DNA from: Pseudaminobacter soli (ex Li et al. 2025)
GTDB lineage: Bacteria; Pseudomonadota; Alphaproteobacteria; Rhizobiales; Rhizobiaceae
Length of the DNA: 64,000 nucleotides
NCBI RefSeq assembly: GCF_029892515.1
Contig: NZ_JARXVF010000001.1
Span: 1,302,001 to 1,366,000, forward strand
Reading direction: 5' to 3'
In this document: positions 1-8,458 of the stretch, piece by piece
Position numbering within the stretch: the first letter of the stretch is position 1
How the letters are laid out: each line of letters begins with the position of its first letter
Notes under the pieces: model-generated
What the model was told of the DNA's origin: nothing
What the model saw: the letters and a program-made list of their open reading frames with translations, nothing else
The model's database searches: none
Position numbers and translations under genes: made by a program

Positions 1-7
1 GCTCGAC

Positions 8-36
8 GCCTCTCCCCACTTCATGAGGGGAGAGGC
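8..36. repeat. Inverted repeat after nucleoside transporter operon
   Basis: Perfect 10-bp inverted repeat with arms at 8-17 and 27-36 (GCCTCTCCCC and its complement) around a 9-nt loop. It lies about 20 bp past the stop of the leftmost permease. It could terminate that minus-strand operon, but no T-run follows, so an intergenic palindrome is equally possible. Confidence 0.45.
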
Positions 37-56
37 TACGCTTTTGTGAGCCTAAA

Positions 57-1028
57 TCACCGTTCCTTCACATAGGGCACGCCGCCGGCGCGCGGCGGAA
101 TGGCCTTGCCGATGAAGCCGGCGAGAAGGATGACGGTGAGGATGTAAGGCAGCGCCTGCATGAGCTGCACCGGCACCTTGCCGATCATCGGCCACGGCAT
201 GCCCTGGAAGCGGATGGAAGCGGCTTCGAGGAAGCCGAACAGCAGGCAGGCGAACATGGCCGGCACCGGCTTCCACTTGGCGAAGATCAGCGCGGCGAGC
301 GCGATAAAGCCCTTGCCGGCGGTCATGTCCTTCACGAAGCCGGCATTCTGCGCCACCGACAGATAGGCGCCGGCAATGCCGGTCAGCACGCCTGTGCACA
401 GCACCGCGCGATAGCGCAGCCAGGTCACCGAGATGCCCGCCGTATCCACCGCCGCCGGGTTTTCGCCCACGGCGCGCAGGCGCAGTCCGAAGCGCGTGCG
501 GAACAGCACCCACCAGGTGAACGGCACCATGAGGAAGGCGACATAGACCAGCAGCGAATGGCCGGAGATGATCTGTGAATAGATCGGGCCGATCACCGGC
601 ACGTCCTTCACCGCATCCACCCCCGGCAGCGTGATGGCCTGGAAGCGGGCGTCGCCGCTGAGCGACGGCGTGCGGCCGCCCTGCTGGAACCAGGCCTGGC
701 CGAGGATGATGGTGGAGCCGGCGGCGATGAAGTTGATCGCCACGCCCGACACGATCTGGTTGCCACGATGGGTGATCGAGGCAAAGCCGTGCACCAACCC
801 GAAGCAGACCGCCGTCAGCACGGCCGCAGCAAGCCCGACCCAGGCCGAGCCGGTGACGGCTGCGGCCGAAGCGCCGGCAAAGGCGCCGGCCAGCATCTTG
901 CCTTCGAGGCCGATGTCGAAAATACCCGCGCGCTCCGAATAGAGGCCGGCAAGGCAGGCAAGCAGCAGCGGCACTGAGACGCGGATCGTGGCGCCGATGA
1001 GCTGAACGAGAACGTCGACGAGCTCCAT
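57..1028 (-). CDS. BMP-type nucleoside ABC transporter, permease subunit (NupQ-like)
   Basis: Inner-membrane permease of the branched-chain/ribose superfamily (BPD_transp_2), 323 aa and hydrophobic throughout. The stretch GENPAAVDTAG followed by a LRYRAVL segment is the usual cytoplasmic loop of this family, where the permease contacts the ATPase. It is the last gene of a three-gene operon. Its ATG overlaps the stop of the upstream permease as TGATG, which suggests translational coupling. By family the pair of permeases with a double ATPase imports purine or pyrimidine nucleosides with a BMP lipoprotein-like binding protein; substrate is inferred, not shown. The binding protein gene is not adjacent, the best candidate being 13667-14656. 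Confidence 0.85.
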   Translation of the reverse strand: MELVDVLVQLIGATIRVSVPLLLACLAGLYSERAGIFDIGLEGKMLAGAFAGASAAAVTGSAWVGLAAAVLTAVCFGLVHGFASITHRGNQIVSGVAINFIAAGSTIILGQAWFQQGGRTPSLSGDARFQAITLPGVDAVKDVPVIGPIYSQIISGHSLLVYVAFLMVPFTWWVLFRTRFGLRLRAVGENPAAVDTAGISVTWLRYRAVLCTGVLTGIAGAYLSVAQNAGFVKDMTAGKGFIALAALIFAKWKPVPAMFACLLFGFLEAASIRFQGMPWPMIGKVPVQLMQALPYILTVILLAGFIGKAIPPRAGGVPYVKER

Positions 1029-2167
1029 CAGGCGCCCTCCCCCTTGACCACGGTAACGCCGACCGAACGCGGGCTGACGCTGGCGAACAGCGTCTGGATC
1101 GTTGGGCGGAACATATGCTCCAGCGCGCCGGCAAACAGGATGACCAGGCCCTGGATGATGACGATCATGTCGCGCGAGATGGCAGGCATGTCGAAGGCGA
1201 GCTCGGCACCGCCCTGGTAGAGCACGCCGAACAGGATGGCCGCCGGCACGATGCCGGCCGGATGTGAGCGCCCCATCAGCGCCACCGCGATGCCGACGAA
1301 GCCCGCGCCGGTGACGAAATCAAGCTGCACGCGGTGCTGGTCGCCCATGATCGGGTTCAGCGCCATCATGCCGGCCAGCGCGCCCGAGATCATCATGGTG
1401 ATGATGATGATGCGCGTTTCGGAAATGCCGGCATAGCGCGCCGCCTTGGGGCTGAAGCCGTAGGTGCGCATCTCGTAGCCGAGCTTGGTGCGCCAGATCA
1501 GCACCCAGACCAGGAAGGCCATGACGAGCGCCAGCAGGAACGAGATGTTGAGCGGCGCCGAGCGTACGGTCATGCCGAACATTTCGAGCAGCCAGCCGAG
1601 CTTGGGCAGCTGCGCGCCGGGCAGGAAGTCGCGGGTCTGCGGCGCCATCGAGCTTGCGGGCTTCAGCACGTCCACCAGGAGATAGACCATCGCGCTGGCG
1701 GCGATGAAGTTGAACATGATGGTGGTGATGACGATGTGCGAGCCGCGCTTGGCCAGGAGATAGGCCGGGACCAGCGCCCACAGCGCACCCACCGCGGCCG
1801 CGGCGAGGATCGCCAGCGGGAAGGTCGCCCACCAGGGCAGCACGCTGTCGCAGGCCAGGCACACCAGCGCGACACCGAGGCCGGCGATATAGGCCTGCCC
1901 CTCGCCGCCGATGTTGAACAGGCCGCAATGGAAGGCCACGGCAACCGCAAGGCCGGTGAAGATGAAGTTGGTGGCGTAGAACAGCGTGTAGGCGATGTTC
2001 TGGCCGTTGCCGAAGGCGCCCTGCACCAGAATCTCGGCCGCGCGCAGCGGGTTTTCGCCCACCAGCATGACGACGAAGCCGGCGACGACGAACGCCACGG
2101 CAAGATTGATCATCGGGATCAGACCGTAGTCCGCCCAGCGGGGCAGTTTTGCGTAGGGCGTGCTCAC
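1028..2167 (-). CDS. BMP-type nucleoside ABC transporter, permease subunit (NupP-like)
   Basis: Second membrane subunit of the importer, 379 aa. An amphipathic N-terminus is followed by many hydrophobic segments. The motif GLFNIGGEGQAYIAG near residue 85 and the ATPase-contact loop around GYEMRTYGFSPKAARYAG are typical of the NupP/YufP branch. The start is GTG at 2167, overlapping the stop of the ATPase gene by 4 bp (GTGA), and its own stop overlaps the next permease. The tight packing says the three proteins are made in fixed ratio as one transporter. The same reading frame opposite is open for a long way but only as a codon-bias shadow. Confidence 0.85.
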   Translation of the reverse strand: MSTPYAKLPRWADYGLIPMINLAVAFVVAGFVVMLVGENPLRAAEILVQGAFGNGQNIAYTLFYATNFIFTGLAVAVAFHCGLFNIGGEGQAYIAGLGVALVCLACDSVLPWWATFPLAILAAAAVGALWALVPAYLLAKRGSHIVITTIMFNFIAASAMVYLLVDVLKPASSMAPQTRDFLPGAQLPKLGWLLEMFGMTVRSAPLNISFLLALVMAFLVWVLIWRTKLGYEMRTYGFSPKAARYAGISETRIIIITMMISGALAGMMALNPIMGDQHRVQLDFVTGAGFVGIAVALMGRSHPAGIVPAAILFGVLYQGGAELAFDMPAISRDMIVIIQGLVILFAGALEHMFRPTIQTLFASVSPRSVGVTVVKGEGA

Positions 2168-3696
2168 TCTGCGGCCTCCTTGCGTTCGACGCCGGCCATC
2201 AGCAGGCCAAGTTCGCCCTCGGTTGCGTCAGGCCCGCGCTCGCCGACGACACGGCCGGCGAACATCACCAGGATGCGGTCGGAGAGCGAGCGGATCTCGT
2301 CAAGCTCGACCGAGATCAGCAGTACGGCCTTGCCCTGGTCGCGCATGGCGATGAGGCGCTTGTGGATGAATTCGATGGCGCCGACATCGACGCCGCGCGT
2401 CGGCTGGCCGACGATGAGGACGCCCGGGTCCTGCTCGATCTCGCGCGCCAGCACGATCTTCTGCTGGTTGCCGCCGGAGAAATTGGCGGTCTTGAGGCGG
2501 CAGTCGTTGGGGCGGATGTCGTATTTCTGGATCTTGTCCCGTGCATCGTTGCGGATCGCTTCGATGTTCAGGAACGGGCCGTTCAGATATTTCGGCTGAT
2601 CGTGATAGCCGAGGATCGAGTTCTCGTTCTCCTCGAAGGCCAGCACCAGGCCGACATGGTGGCGGTCTTCCGGCACATGGGCCAGGCCCCGGTCGCGCAG
2701 CTCGCCCGGATCGACAATGCCGGTGACGTCGATCGGCTGTCCGTCGAGCGTGACTGTGCCCGAGACCGCGCGGCGCGTGCCGGCGATAGCCTCGATCAGC
2801 TCCGACTGGCCGTTGCCCGCGACGCCGGCGATGCCGACGATCTCGCCGGCGCGCACGTCGATGGAGACGTTGTCGACCATGGTGACGCCGCGCGAGTCCT
2901 TCACCGTCAGGTTCTTCACCGACAGCTTTACCGCGCCCGGCTTGGCCTCGCCCTTTTCGACGCGCAACAGGACGCGGCGGCCGACCATCAGCTCGGCCAG
3001 CTCCTCGACCGTGGTTTCGGCGGTCTTGCGGGTGGCGACCATCGTGCCCTGGCGCATGACCGAAACGGTGTCGGTGATGGCCATGATCTCGCGCAGCTTG
3101 TGCGTGATCAGCACCACCGTCTTGCCCTGCTCCTTGAGCTGCTGGAGGATGCGGAACAGGTGATCGGCCTCGGCCGGCGTCAGCACGCCGGTGGGCTCGT
3201 CGAGGATTAGGATTTCGGCGCCGCGATAGAGCGCCTTGAGGATTTCCACGCGCTGCTGGAGGCCCACCGGCAGTTCCTCGATGATCGCATCGGGATCGAC
3301 CTCCAGGCCGTATTCGCGCTCCAGCCGGCGCAGCTCCGAGCGCGCCTTGGAAATGGAGTTGGTGAGCAGCGCCTCGCCCTCGGCGCCGAGCATGACGTTT
3401 TCGAGCACGGTGAAGTTCTCGACCAGCATGAAGTGCTGGTGCACCATGCCGATGCCGACCGCGATGGCGTCGTTGGACGAACGGATCGCCGTAGGCTTGC
3501 CGCCCACGCGGATCTCGCCGCTGTCGGCCTGGTAGAAGCCGTACAGGATCGACATCAGGGTCGATTTGCCGGCCCCGTTTTCGCCGATGATGCCGTGGAT
3601 TGTTCCCGGAGCGATCTCAAGATTGATATCGCGATTGGCGCGAACGGCACCAAAACTCTTATTGATGCCGATCAGCTCGATTGCAGCTTCCGCCAT
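2164..3696 (-). CDS. BMP-type nucleoside ABC transporter, double ATP-binding protein (NupO-like)
   Basis: Fused two-domain ABC ATPase of 510 aa that powers the two permeases downstream. The first domain has a full Walker A (GENGAGKST near residue 34), a variant signature LPVGLQQRVEIL and Walker B LILDEPT. The second has a degenerate Walker A (GVAGNGQSE) and signature FSGGNQQK with LIVGQPTRG, as usual for the sugar/nucleoside double ATPases such as NupO, where one site is weak. I chose the ATG at 3696 because a GAGGTGG ribosome site sits upstream at proper distance; a GTG four codons earlier has none. It is the first gene of the operon. Nucleoside specificity is inferred from the family. Confidence 0.88.
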   Translation of the reverse strand: MAEAAIELIGINKSFGAVRANRDINLEIAPGTIHGIIGENGAGKSTLMSILYGFYQADSGEIRVGGKPTAIRSSNDAIAVGIGMVHQHFMLVENFTVLENVMLGAEGEALLTNSISKARSELRRLEREYGLEVDPDAIIEELPVGLQQRVEILKALYRGAEILILDEPTGVLTPAEADHLFRILQQLKEQGKTVVLITHKLREIMAITDTVSVMRQGTMVATRKTAETTVEELAELMVGRRVLLRVEKGEAKPGAVKLSVKNLTVKDSRGVTMVDNVSIDVRAGEIVGIAGVAGNGQSELIEAIAGTRRAVSGTVTLDGQPIDVTGIVDPGELRDRGLAHVPEDRHHVGLVLAFEENENSILGYHDQPKYLNGPFLNIEAIRNDARDKIQKYDIRPNDCRLKTANFSGGNQQKIVLAREIEQDPGVLIVGQPTRGVDVGAIEFIHKRLIAMRDQGKAVLLISVELDEIRSLSDRILVMFAGRVVGERGPDATEGELGLLMAGVERKEAAE

Positions 3697-3915
3697 GCGA
3701 CGGTCCACCTCTCATTATTTATTTTTTATCATTTGGTCAAAAGCTAGCATGGCGCTTGACCTCTGCCAATTCGGCTCGAGGCCACGGTTCACTCTCGACA
3801 AATCGCCCGGCTCTTGTCAATTTTCCCGGACGACAACGGGCGCGATATCGACAGATTGTCGAGAATTTGTGGCAAGTATCCCGCACCGATTCTCGCTTCG
3901 ACAAAGGATTCCAAC

Positions 3916-4125
3916 ATGACTGCCCCCGACGAACGGCTGACGGCGCTCGAGATCAGGGCGGCGGAGCAGGAAAAGACTATCGAGGAACTGTCCGGCCAGA
4001 TCGCGGAACAGTGGAAGGTGATCGACCGGCTGCAACGCAAGCTTGATGCGCTGACCGACCGCTTCCTGGTACTGGAGGAACAGACGTCCCCCGGCCACGA
4101 AGCGACCAAACCGCCGCACTGGTGA
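3916..4125 (+). CDS. slyX: SlyX family protein
   Basis: Small protein of 69 aa that is almost entirely one predicted coiled coil (ERLTALEIRAAEQEKTIEEL onwards), ending in a short Pro/His tail (EATKPPHW). That coil and the PPHY/PPHW end are the hallmark of SlyX, a widespread bacterial protein of unknown biochemical function. The open frame continues upstream to 3814, but the ATG at 3916 has an AAAGGA ribosome site 7 nt before it and starts exactly where SlyX homology begins. It is transcribed divergently from the nucleoside transporter and has no operon partner. Confidence 0.8.
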   Translation: MTAPDERLTALEIRAAEQEKTIEELSGQIAEQWKVIDRLQRKLDALTDRFLVLEEQTSPGHEATKPPHW

Positions 4126-4211
4126 CACGCCGTGCGAGCTTAAGCCGGCGCGGCTAATATTGATCTGATTGTCTGGGAGCTTTTGGCGCTGAGGCGCCGG
4201 GAGTTTTCGAC

Positions 4212-4261
4212 GGGCTCCATCCGGAGCCCCGCAGGGAGGCCACGCATTCGCGCGGCCTCCC
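4212..4261. terminator. Two adjacent hairpins between convergent genes
   Basis: Two inverted repeats in tandem: GGGCTCC/GGAGCCC at 4212-4218 and 4223-4229, then GGGAGGCC/GGCCTCCC at 4234-4241 and 4254-4261. They sit between slyX (plus) and the small minus-strand gene at 4284-4487, so they may serve as a shared bidirectional terminator. No strong T-run follows on either strand. Confidence 0.45.
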
Positions 4262-4283
4262 GCAAAAGGGGGTTAGTTCTGCG

Positions 4284-4487
4284 TTATCGTCCGCAAGCGT
4301 AGCAGCCCGCAGCTGCGTTGACATGTGCTTGGGAAAGTAGGGCGGCCTGCTTTTCCAAGGTCCTGTTGGTGGCCTGCTCCACGAGATATCGAACCTCGTC
4401 GGCACGGACACCATCGCGCGCCATGACCTTCAGAATGATCGGATCACTCAGGAGATCCTCGAGCGTCGCTTCGTTCCAATCCGCCAT
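4284..4487 (-). CDS. Small conserved-looking protein of unknown function
   Basis: Product of 67 aa that begins MADWNEATLEDLLSDPIILK, mostly helical and acidic in the first half. It ends in a Gly/Cys tail, with two Cys in the last five residues (CYACGR). The start at 4487 has a near-perfect AGGAGG site 6 nt upstream, which argues strongly that it is translated, whereas an extended frame to 4550 lacks such a site. The pair of C-terminal cysteines could bind a metal or form a disulfide, but this is a guess. I recognise no family. It stands alone between slyX (convergent) and the polyamine operon. Confidence 0.65.
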   Translation of the reverse strand: MADWNEATLEDLLSDPIILKVMARDGVRADEVRYLVEQATNRTLEKQAALLSQAHVNAAAGCYACGR

Positions 4488-4696
4488 ATCTGCCTCCTGT
4501 CGTTTCAGGCACGACGAAGATAGGTATGAAGCATGACAGGGCAATGGCACTGCCGTGACAAGGGAGCGAAAAAATCGGCGTTCACGGCCAGTTGATCTGC
4601 CGTCGAAATGCCACCCCGAACCGCCTCGAAAACGTGGGTTTCGAAGCGAGGCTCACCCGCCTCGCGACTAAAATATGTTTTTAATCCGGGCGTTTA

Positions 4697-4735
4697 AAGA
4701 CCACCTCGCGGCGAGAAATAAGGCCGCGCGGTCTT
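4697..4735 (-). terminator. Probable terminator of the polyamine/C-N hydrolase operon
   Basis: Imperfect hairpin with arms AAGACC (4697-4702) and GGTCTT (4730-4735), extended by complementary CGCGGC-type inner segments. It overlaps the stop codon of the C-N hydrolase gene, and on the minus strand the distal arm runs into TTTAAA. Confidence 0.5.
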
Positions 4736-5507
4736 AGCTCCTGAGATCGGCGAGATAGGAATTTGCGGCTGCCGATTCGGCGTAATCGCCGGTGTCGATT
4801 TTTGCGATCAACAATTTGTCGCCGGCCGCTCCGGCCTCTGCGATCAGCGATCCGTCGGGGGCAGCGATGACCGAGAGCCCCGCATAGGAGAACAGGGCAT
4901 CGGCGCCGCAATGGTTCACATAGGCGACGAAGACCTGGTTCTCGAAGGCGCGGACCGGGATCATCTTGCGGGCGATGAGCTCGTCATGGTCGCTCTTCGG
5001 CAGCGCCGTCGGCACGGCGATCACTTCAGCGCCCGCCTGCGCGAGGCGGCGGACGTTTTCGGGGAACTCCACATCATAGCAGATCAGCAGGCCCACCGTG
5101 GTGCCACGGTGGTTGATGACCTGCGCCTTGGGGCTTTCTGGCACGAACAGGCCGCGCTCATAGGGACCATAGAGATGCGACTTGCGGTAGACCGTGCGCG
5201 CGCCGAGCCCGTCGACATAGAGCGCGCTGTTGTAGATCGCCTCGCCATGGCGCTCGGCAAAGCCGGCGACGATGCCAATACCGGTCTCGTCCGAAATCGC
5301 GGCCAGCCGGTCGGCCTGCTCGCCGTCCGCCGGTTCGGCCAGCTTGCGGATCGCCTCACCGGCGCCATAGCCGGTCAGCGCCAGTTCCGGCGTGATCAGC
5401 AGCGTTGCGCCGGCTGCGGCCGCTTCCAGCGCGGCCTGCCTGATCGTTGCGAGATTGGCCGCCACATCGCCGGCGACCGACTGCATCTGGAGTGCTGCGA
5501 GCTTCAT
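4734..5507 (-). CDS. Carbon-nitrogen hydrolase (nitrilase superfamily)
   Basis: Amidase-type enzyme of 257 aa hydrolysing a C-N bond in an amide, carbamoyl or nitrile substrate. The Glu-Lys-Cys triad is complete: E41 in ITPELALTGYG, K109 in VYRKSHLYG and C143 in LLICYDVEFP. The start at 5507 has GGAGG 7 nt upstream and overlaps the permease stop as TGATG; a GTG one codon earlier is less well placed. It is the last gene of the polyamine-type ABC operon, so its substrate is probably the imported compound or a product of it. With agmatinase nearby, an N-carbamoylputrescine-like or omega-amide substrate is plausible, but the exact reaction cannot be read from sequence. Confidence 0.85.
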   Translation of the reverse strand: MKLAALQMQSVAGDVAANLATIRQAALEAAAAGATLLITPELALTGYGAGEAIRKLAEPADGEQADRLAAISDETGIGIVAGFAERHGEAIYNSALYVDGLGARTVYRKSHLYGPYERGLFVPESPKAQVINHRGTTVGLLICYDVEFPENVRRLAQAGAEVIAVPTALPKSDHDELIARKMIPVRAFENQVFVAYVNHCGADALFSYAGLSVIAAPDGSLIAEAGAAGDKLLIAKIDTGDYAESAAANSYLADLRS

Positions 5508-6310
5508 CACCTGACCTCCGAACCCATGGCGCCGAGCAGTTTTCTGATATCGCCGAACTTCGCGATCAGCCCGAAGACCAGACCCGCCACCGCCACGAAG
5601 AACACCGACACCGCCGCCATGGTCGGCGTGTAGCCGTAGCGCAGGGCGTTGAAGATCTTGATCGGCAAGGTCTCCATGGTGAAGCCGATGGTCATGTAGG
5701 CGATGATGTACTCATTCAGCGACAGCACGAAAGCGAACGCATAGCCCGACACCAGATAGGGCAGGATCAGCGGCAGCACCACGGTTCGCGCCACCGTGCG
5801 GTCGTCGGCACCCATGGTGGACGCCGCCTCGACCAGCGAGTTGTCGATCGAGGCAAAGCCCAGCGAGAGCGTCACCAGCGGCAGGGTGACGAAGAAGATC
5901 GCGTGGCTGATCGCCGCCGTCCAGGGCGCTCCGTAGAAACCGGTGGTGGCCCAGAAGGTCAGGAAGCCGAGCGCGGTGATGACCGGCGGCAGGATGAAGG
6001 GCGCCACGCCAAGCAGCTGGAAGATGCGCGCCCATGGCGCCTTGCGCCGCCACAGGAACCAGGACAGCGGCAGCGCCACGGAAACCGCGATCGCCGCCGA
6101 CGACAATGCCAGCAGCAGGGAGGCGATCAACGCGCTGCGCCATTCGGGGTCGGTGAAGATCTGCGAATACCAGGCCAGCGAAAAGCCCTTCGGCGGGAAG
6201 GTCAGGTCCTGCTTCTGGTTGACCGAGACGCCGAGCACGACGACCAGGGGTGCTGCGACGAAGATCGCCACGACCGAGAAATAGAGCCTGCGAAGCCAGT
6301 TCTGCATCAT
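5507..6310 (-). CDS. Polyamine-type ABC transporter permease (PotC/PotI-like)
   Basis: Inner-membrane permease of 267 aa with about six hydrophobic segments and a binding-protein-dependent transport loop around EAASTMGADDRTVARTVVLP (EAA motif), where the ATPase docks. This is the second permease of the PotABCD-type importer. Its ATG overlaps the end of the upstream permease by 4 bp (ATGA) and its stop overlaps the C-N hydrolase start, so the whole set is co-translated. Spermidine, putrescine or a guanidino compound are likely substrates by family and neighbourhood; the sequence alone does not decide. Confidence 0.85.
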   Translation of the reverse strand: MMQNWLRRLYFSVVAIFVAAPLVVVLGVSVNQKQDLTFPPKGFSLAWYSQIFTDPEWRSALIASLLLALSSAAIAVSVALPLSWFLWRRKAPWARIFQLLGVAPFILPPVITALGFLTFWATTGFYGAPWTAAISHAIFFVTLPLVTLSLGFASIDNSLVEAASTMGADDRTVARTVVLPLILPYLVSGYAFAFVLSLNEYIIAYMTIGFTMETLPIKIFNALRYGYTPTMAAVSVFFVAVAGLVFGLIAKFGDIRKLLGAMGSEVR

Positions 6311-7161
6311 GCCGCATTCTCCTTCCGGCCGGCGAGCAGGGTTAGCCCCACCAGCGCCAGCGAGATCAGCACCAAAAACACCGCCATCGCCGCGGCGAAG
6401 GGCATGTTGGACTGGTAGATCGCCTGGTCGGTAATCAGCACCGAAAGCGTCCAGTGCTGCGGCCGGCCGAGGATCTGCGGCAACAGGTAGGAGCCGAGCG
6501 CGAAGACGAAGACCATGATCAGCGTTGCAACCAGCGTGTTGCGCAGCGCCGGCGTCACCACGTTGAAGAAGGCGCGCACCGGCGAAGCGCCCAGCGTGCG
6601 GGCGGCCTCGAGCAGCGTCGGGTCAAGCCGTACCAGGGCGGGATAGAGCACCAGGATCGTATAGGGCAGCGCCTGATAGACCATGCCCGTCAGCACCGCG
6701 CCGAAGCCCGGCAGCAGCGCCTGCGGCTCCGACATCAGGCCGATGGCGACCAGAAGGTTGGTGATGCCTGCGGTGCGCGAAAACAGCGTCGACCAGCTGA
6801 AGCCGATGATGACTTCCGATAGCGACAGCACCGAGAGCAGGCAGACCAGCCACATCGTCTGCACTTTGCGCGAGCACTTGGTGAGCAGGTAGGTGAATGG
6901 GAAGGCGATCGCGACGCAGCAGATGGCGACGAGCACGGCCAGCATCAGCGAGAAGCCGAGCACCGAGCCGAAGAATGTCGACAGGAAGCGCGCGTAATTG
7001 TCGAAGACAAAATCGGTCTTGTAGAAGCCGGCCGGATCGCGCTTGAAGAAGCTCACCGCGATCATGGTGGAAAACGGCACCACGAAGAATATGACCAGCA
7101 TCACCGCCGGGTAGAGCAGCGGCCCGTAGTCGGCCAGGGATCTGGGCGCTTCGTGTCTCAT
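6307..7161 (-). CDS. Polyamine-type ABC transporter permease (PotB/PotH-like)
   Basis: First permease of the importer, 284 aa, with roughly six transmembrane segments and an EAA loop at EAARTLGASPVRAFFNVVTP. An N-terminal cytoplasmic stretch precedes the first segment (LYPAVMLVIFFVVPFSTMI), as in PotB and PotH. Its start overlaps the ATPase stop by 4 bp and its stop overlaps the next permease. It forms the translocation pore with the product of 5507-6310. Confidence 0.85.
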   Translation of the reverse strand: MRHEAPRSLADYGPLLYPAVMLVIFFVVPFSTMIAVSFFKRDPAGFYKTDFVFDNYARFLSTFFGSVLGFSLMLAVLVAICCVAIAFPFTYLLTKCSRKVQTMWLVCLLSVLSLSEVIIGFSWSTLFSRTAGITNLLVAIGLMSEPQALLPGFGAVLTGMVYQALPYTILVLYPALVRLDPTLLEAARTLGASPVRAFFNVVTPALRNTLVATLIMVFVFALGSYLLPQILGRPQHWTLSVLITDQAIYQSNMPFAAAMAVFLVLISLALVGLTLLAGRKENAA

Positions 7162-8195
7162 TTTTCGAGCACCACGCAGCTTTCGGCCGGCAGGACGACG
7201 CCGACCGGCGAGCCGGCCACCACATTCGGCCGCTCGCGCGGCGTGGCGACCGCAACGATGGTCTTGCCGCCGGCTTCGACGAAGGTTTCGATGGTGCCGC
7301 CGAGATCGCGCACGAAGGTGACCGTGCCGGAGATCGCCCCATTGCCGGGTGCGGTCAGCCGTACGTCTTCGGGACGGACGGAAATCTGGGCCTTCTTCAC
7401 ACCTGACGAGAGGGCAAGGTCCGGAATGGCCGTACCGAGCACCACCGCACGGCCAGCGCCATCGGCCTCAACGGGCAACAGATTGGTCATGCCGATGAAG
7501 TCGGCCACGAAGGCGTCGGCCGGCTTGCGGTAGATTTCCACCGGCGCGGCGGCCTGCCGGATGCGGCCTTCGCCCATGACCACAACGAGGTCGGCCATGG
7601 TCATGGCTTCGCGCTGGTCGTGGGTGACGACGATGGTGGTGATGCCGAGCTTCTGCTGTAGCTGGCGCAGCTCGACCTGCATGGCCTCGCGCAGCTTGGC
7701 ATCCAGCGCCGAAAGCGGCTCGTCGAGCAGGAACAGGCGCGGCGAAAGCGCCAGCGCCCGGGCAATGGCCACGCGCTGGCGCTGGCCGCCGGACAGTTGC
7801 GACACCGCGCGGTTGGCAAAACCTTGCAGATGAATGAGCTTCAGCAGTTCATCGACGCGCCTGGCCTGCTCGTCCTTGGAACGGCCGCGGATACGCAGCG
7901 GATAGGCGATGTTCTCGCCCACCGACAGATGCGGGAACAGCGCCAGCGACTGGAACACCATGCCGAGATTGCGCTTGTGGGTCGGCACCTTGGTGATGTC
8001 GTCGTCATCGATGGCGATCGAGCCGCTGCTCGGCTCCTCAAGGCCGGCGATCATGCGCAGCAGCGTGGTCTTGCCACAGCCAGACGGGCCCAGCAGGCAC
8101 ACGAAATTGCCATGCGGCACGTTGAGCGCAACGCGGTCCACGGCTTTGAAATCGCCGAACTGCTTGGTGACGTCATTCAATGACAGGCCGGACAT
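7158..8195 (-). CDS. Polyamine-type ABC transporter ATP-binding protein (PotA/PotG-like)
   Basis: ATPase of 345 aa that drives the importer. Walker A GPSGCGKTT near residue 36, Q-loop in MVFQSLALFPHL, signature LSGGQRQRVAIARAL and Walker B LFLLDEPLSALD are all intact, followed by the H-loop (VVTHDQ). The last 110 residues form the TOBE regulatory domain typical of PotA/UgpC/MalK-type subunits. It starts the tightly overlapping part of the operon. A 263-bp gap with a hairpin separates it from the binding-protein gene upstream, which usually allows the binding protein to be made in excess. Confidence 0.87.
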   Translation of the reverse strand: MSGLSLNDVTKQFGDFKAVDRVALNVPHGNFVCLLGPSGCGKTTLLRMIAGLEEPSSGSIAIDDDDITKVPTHKRNLGMVFQSLALFPHLSVGENIAYPLRIRGRSKDEQARRVDELLKLIHLQGFANRAVSQLSGGQRQRVAIARALALSPRLFLLDEPLSALDAKLREAMQVELRQLQQKLGITTIVVTHDQREAMTMADLVVVMGEGRIRQAAAPVEIYRKPADAFVADFIGMTNLLPVEADGAGRAVVLGTAIPDLALSSGVKKAQISVRPEDVRLTAPGNGAISGTVTFVRDLGGTIETFVEAGGKTIVAVATPRERPNVVAGSPVGVVLPAESCVVLEK

Positions 8196-8404
8196 GTGTC
8201 TCCCACTTCTGTTTCGGCTTGCTATACGCCTGCCGCCACTTTTCCACGCCCGGCAGGGATAGAAAAGTCATTCTCGGCGAACAGGGTTCGAAAGCTTGGG
8301 GCCAATTCTGCGGCGCCGGCTGAGCGGCTTATCGACGAGGCTCAGAGCCTCGGGCAGATTTTCCAGCCGTTTCTTTGAGGCTGGCCGCGATTTGGCGGGT
8401 GTAA

Positions 8405-8433
8405 GGCCCTCCCCCGCCAGGCGAGGAAGGGCC
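8405..8433 (-). terminator. Hairpin between binding-protein and ATPase genes
   Basis: Inverted repeat with arms GGCCCT (8405-8410) and AGGGCC (8428-8433), and further imperfect pairing inside, just downstream of the solute-binding protein stop. It has no T-run, so a partial terminator or 3'-end stabiliser that keeps the binding protein more abundant than the membrane subunits is the likely role. Confidence 0.45.
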
Positions 8434-8458
8434 AGGATGAAATGCTGTAAGTCGACTA

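Noticed and set aside
3712-3740. Sigma-70-like promoter TTGACC-17-TAATGA ahead of the nucleoside ATPase
   Set aside because: Spacing is ideal, but the predicted start of transcription would fall within the GAGGTGG ribosome site, so the real promoter is probably further upstream.
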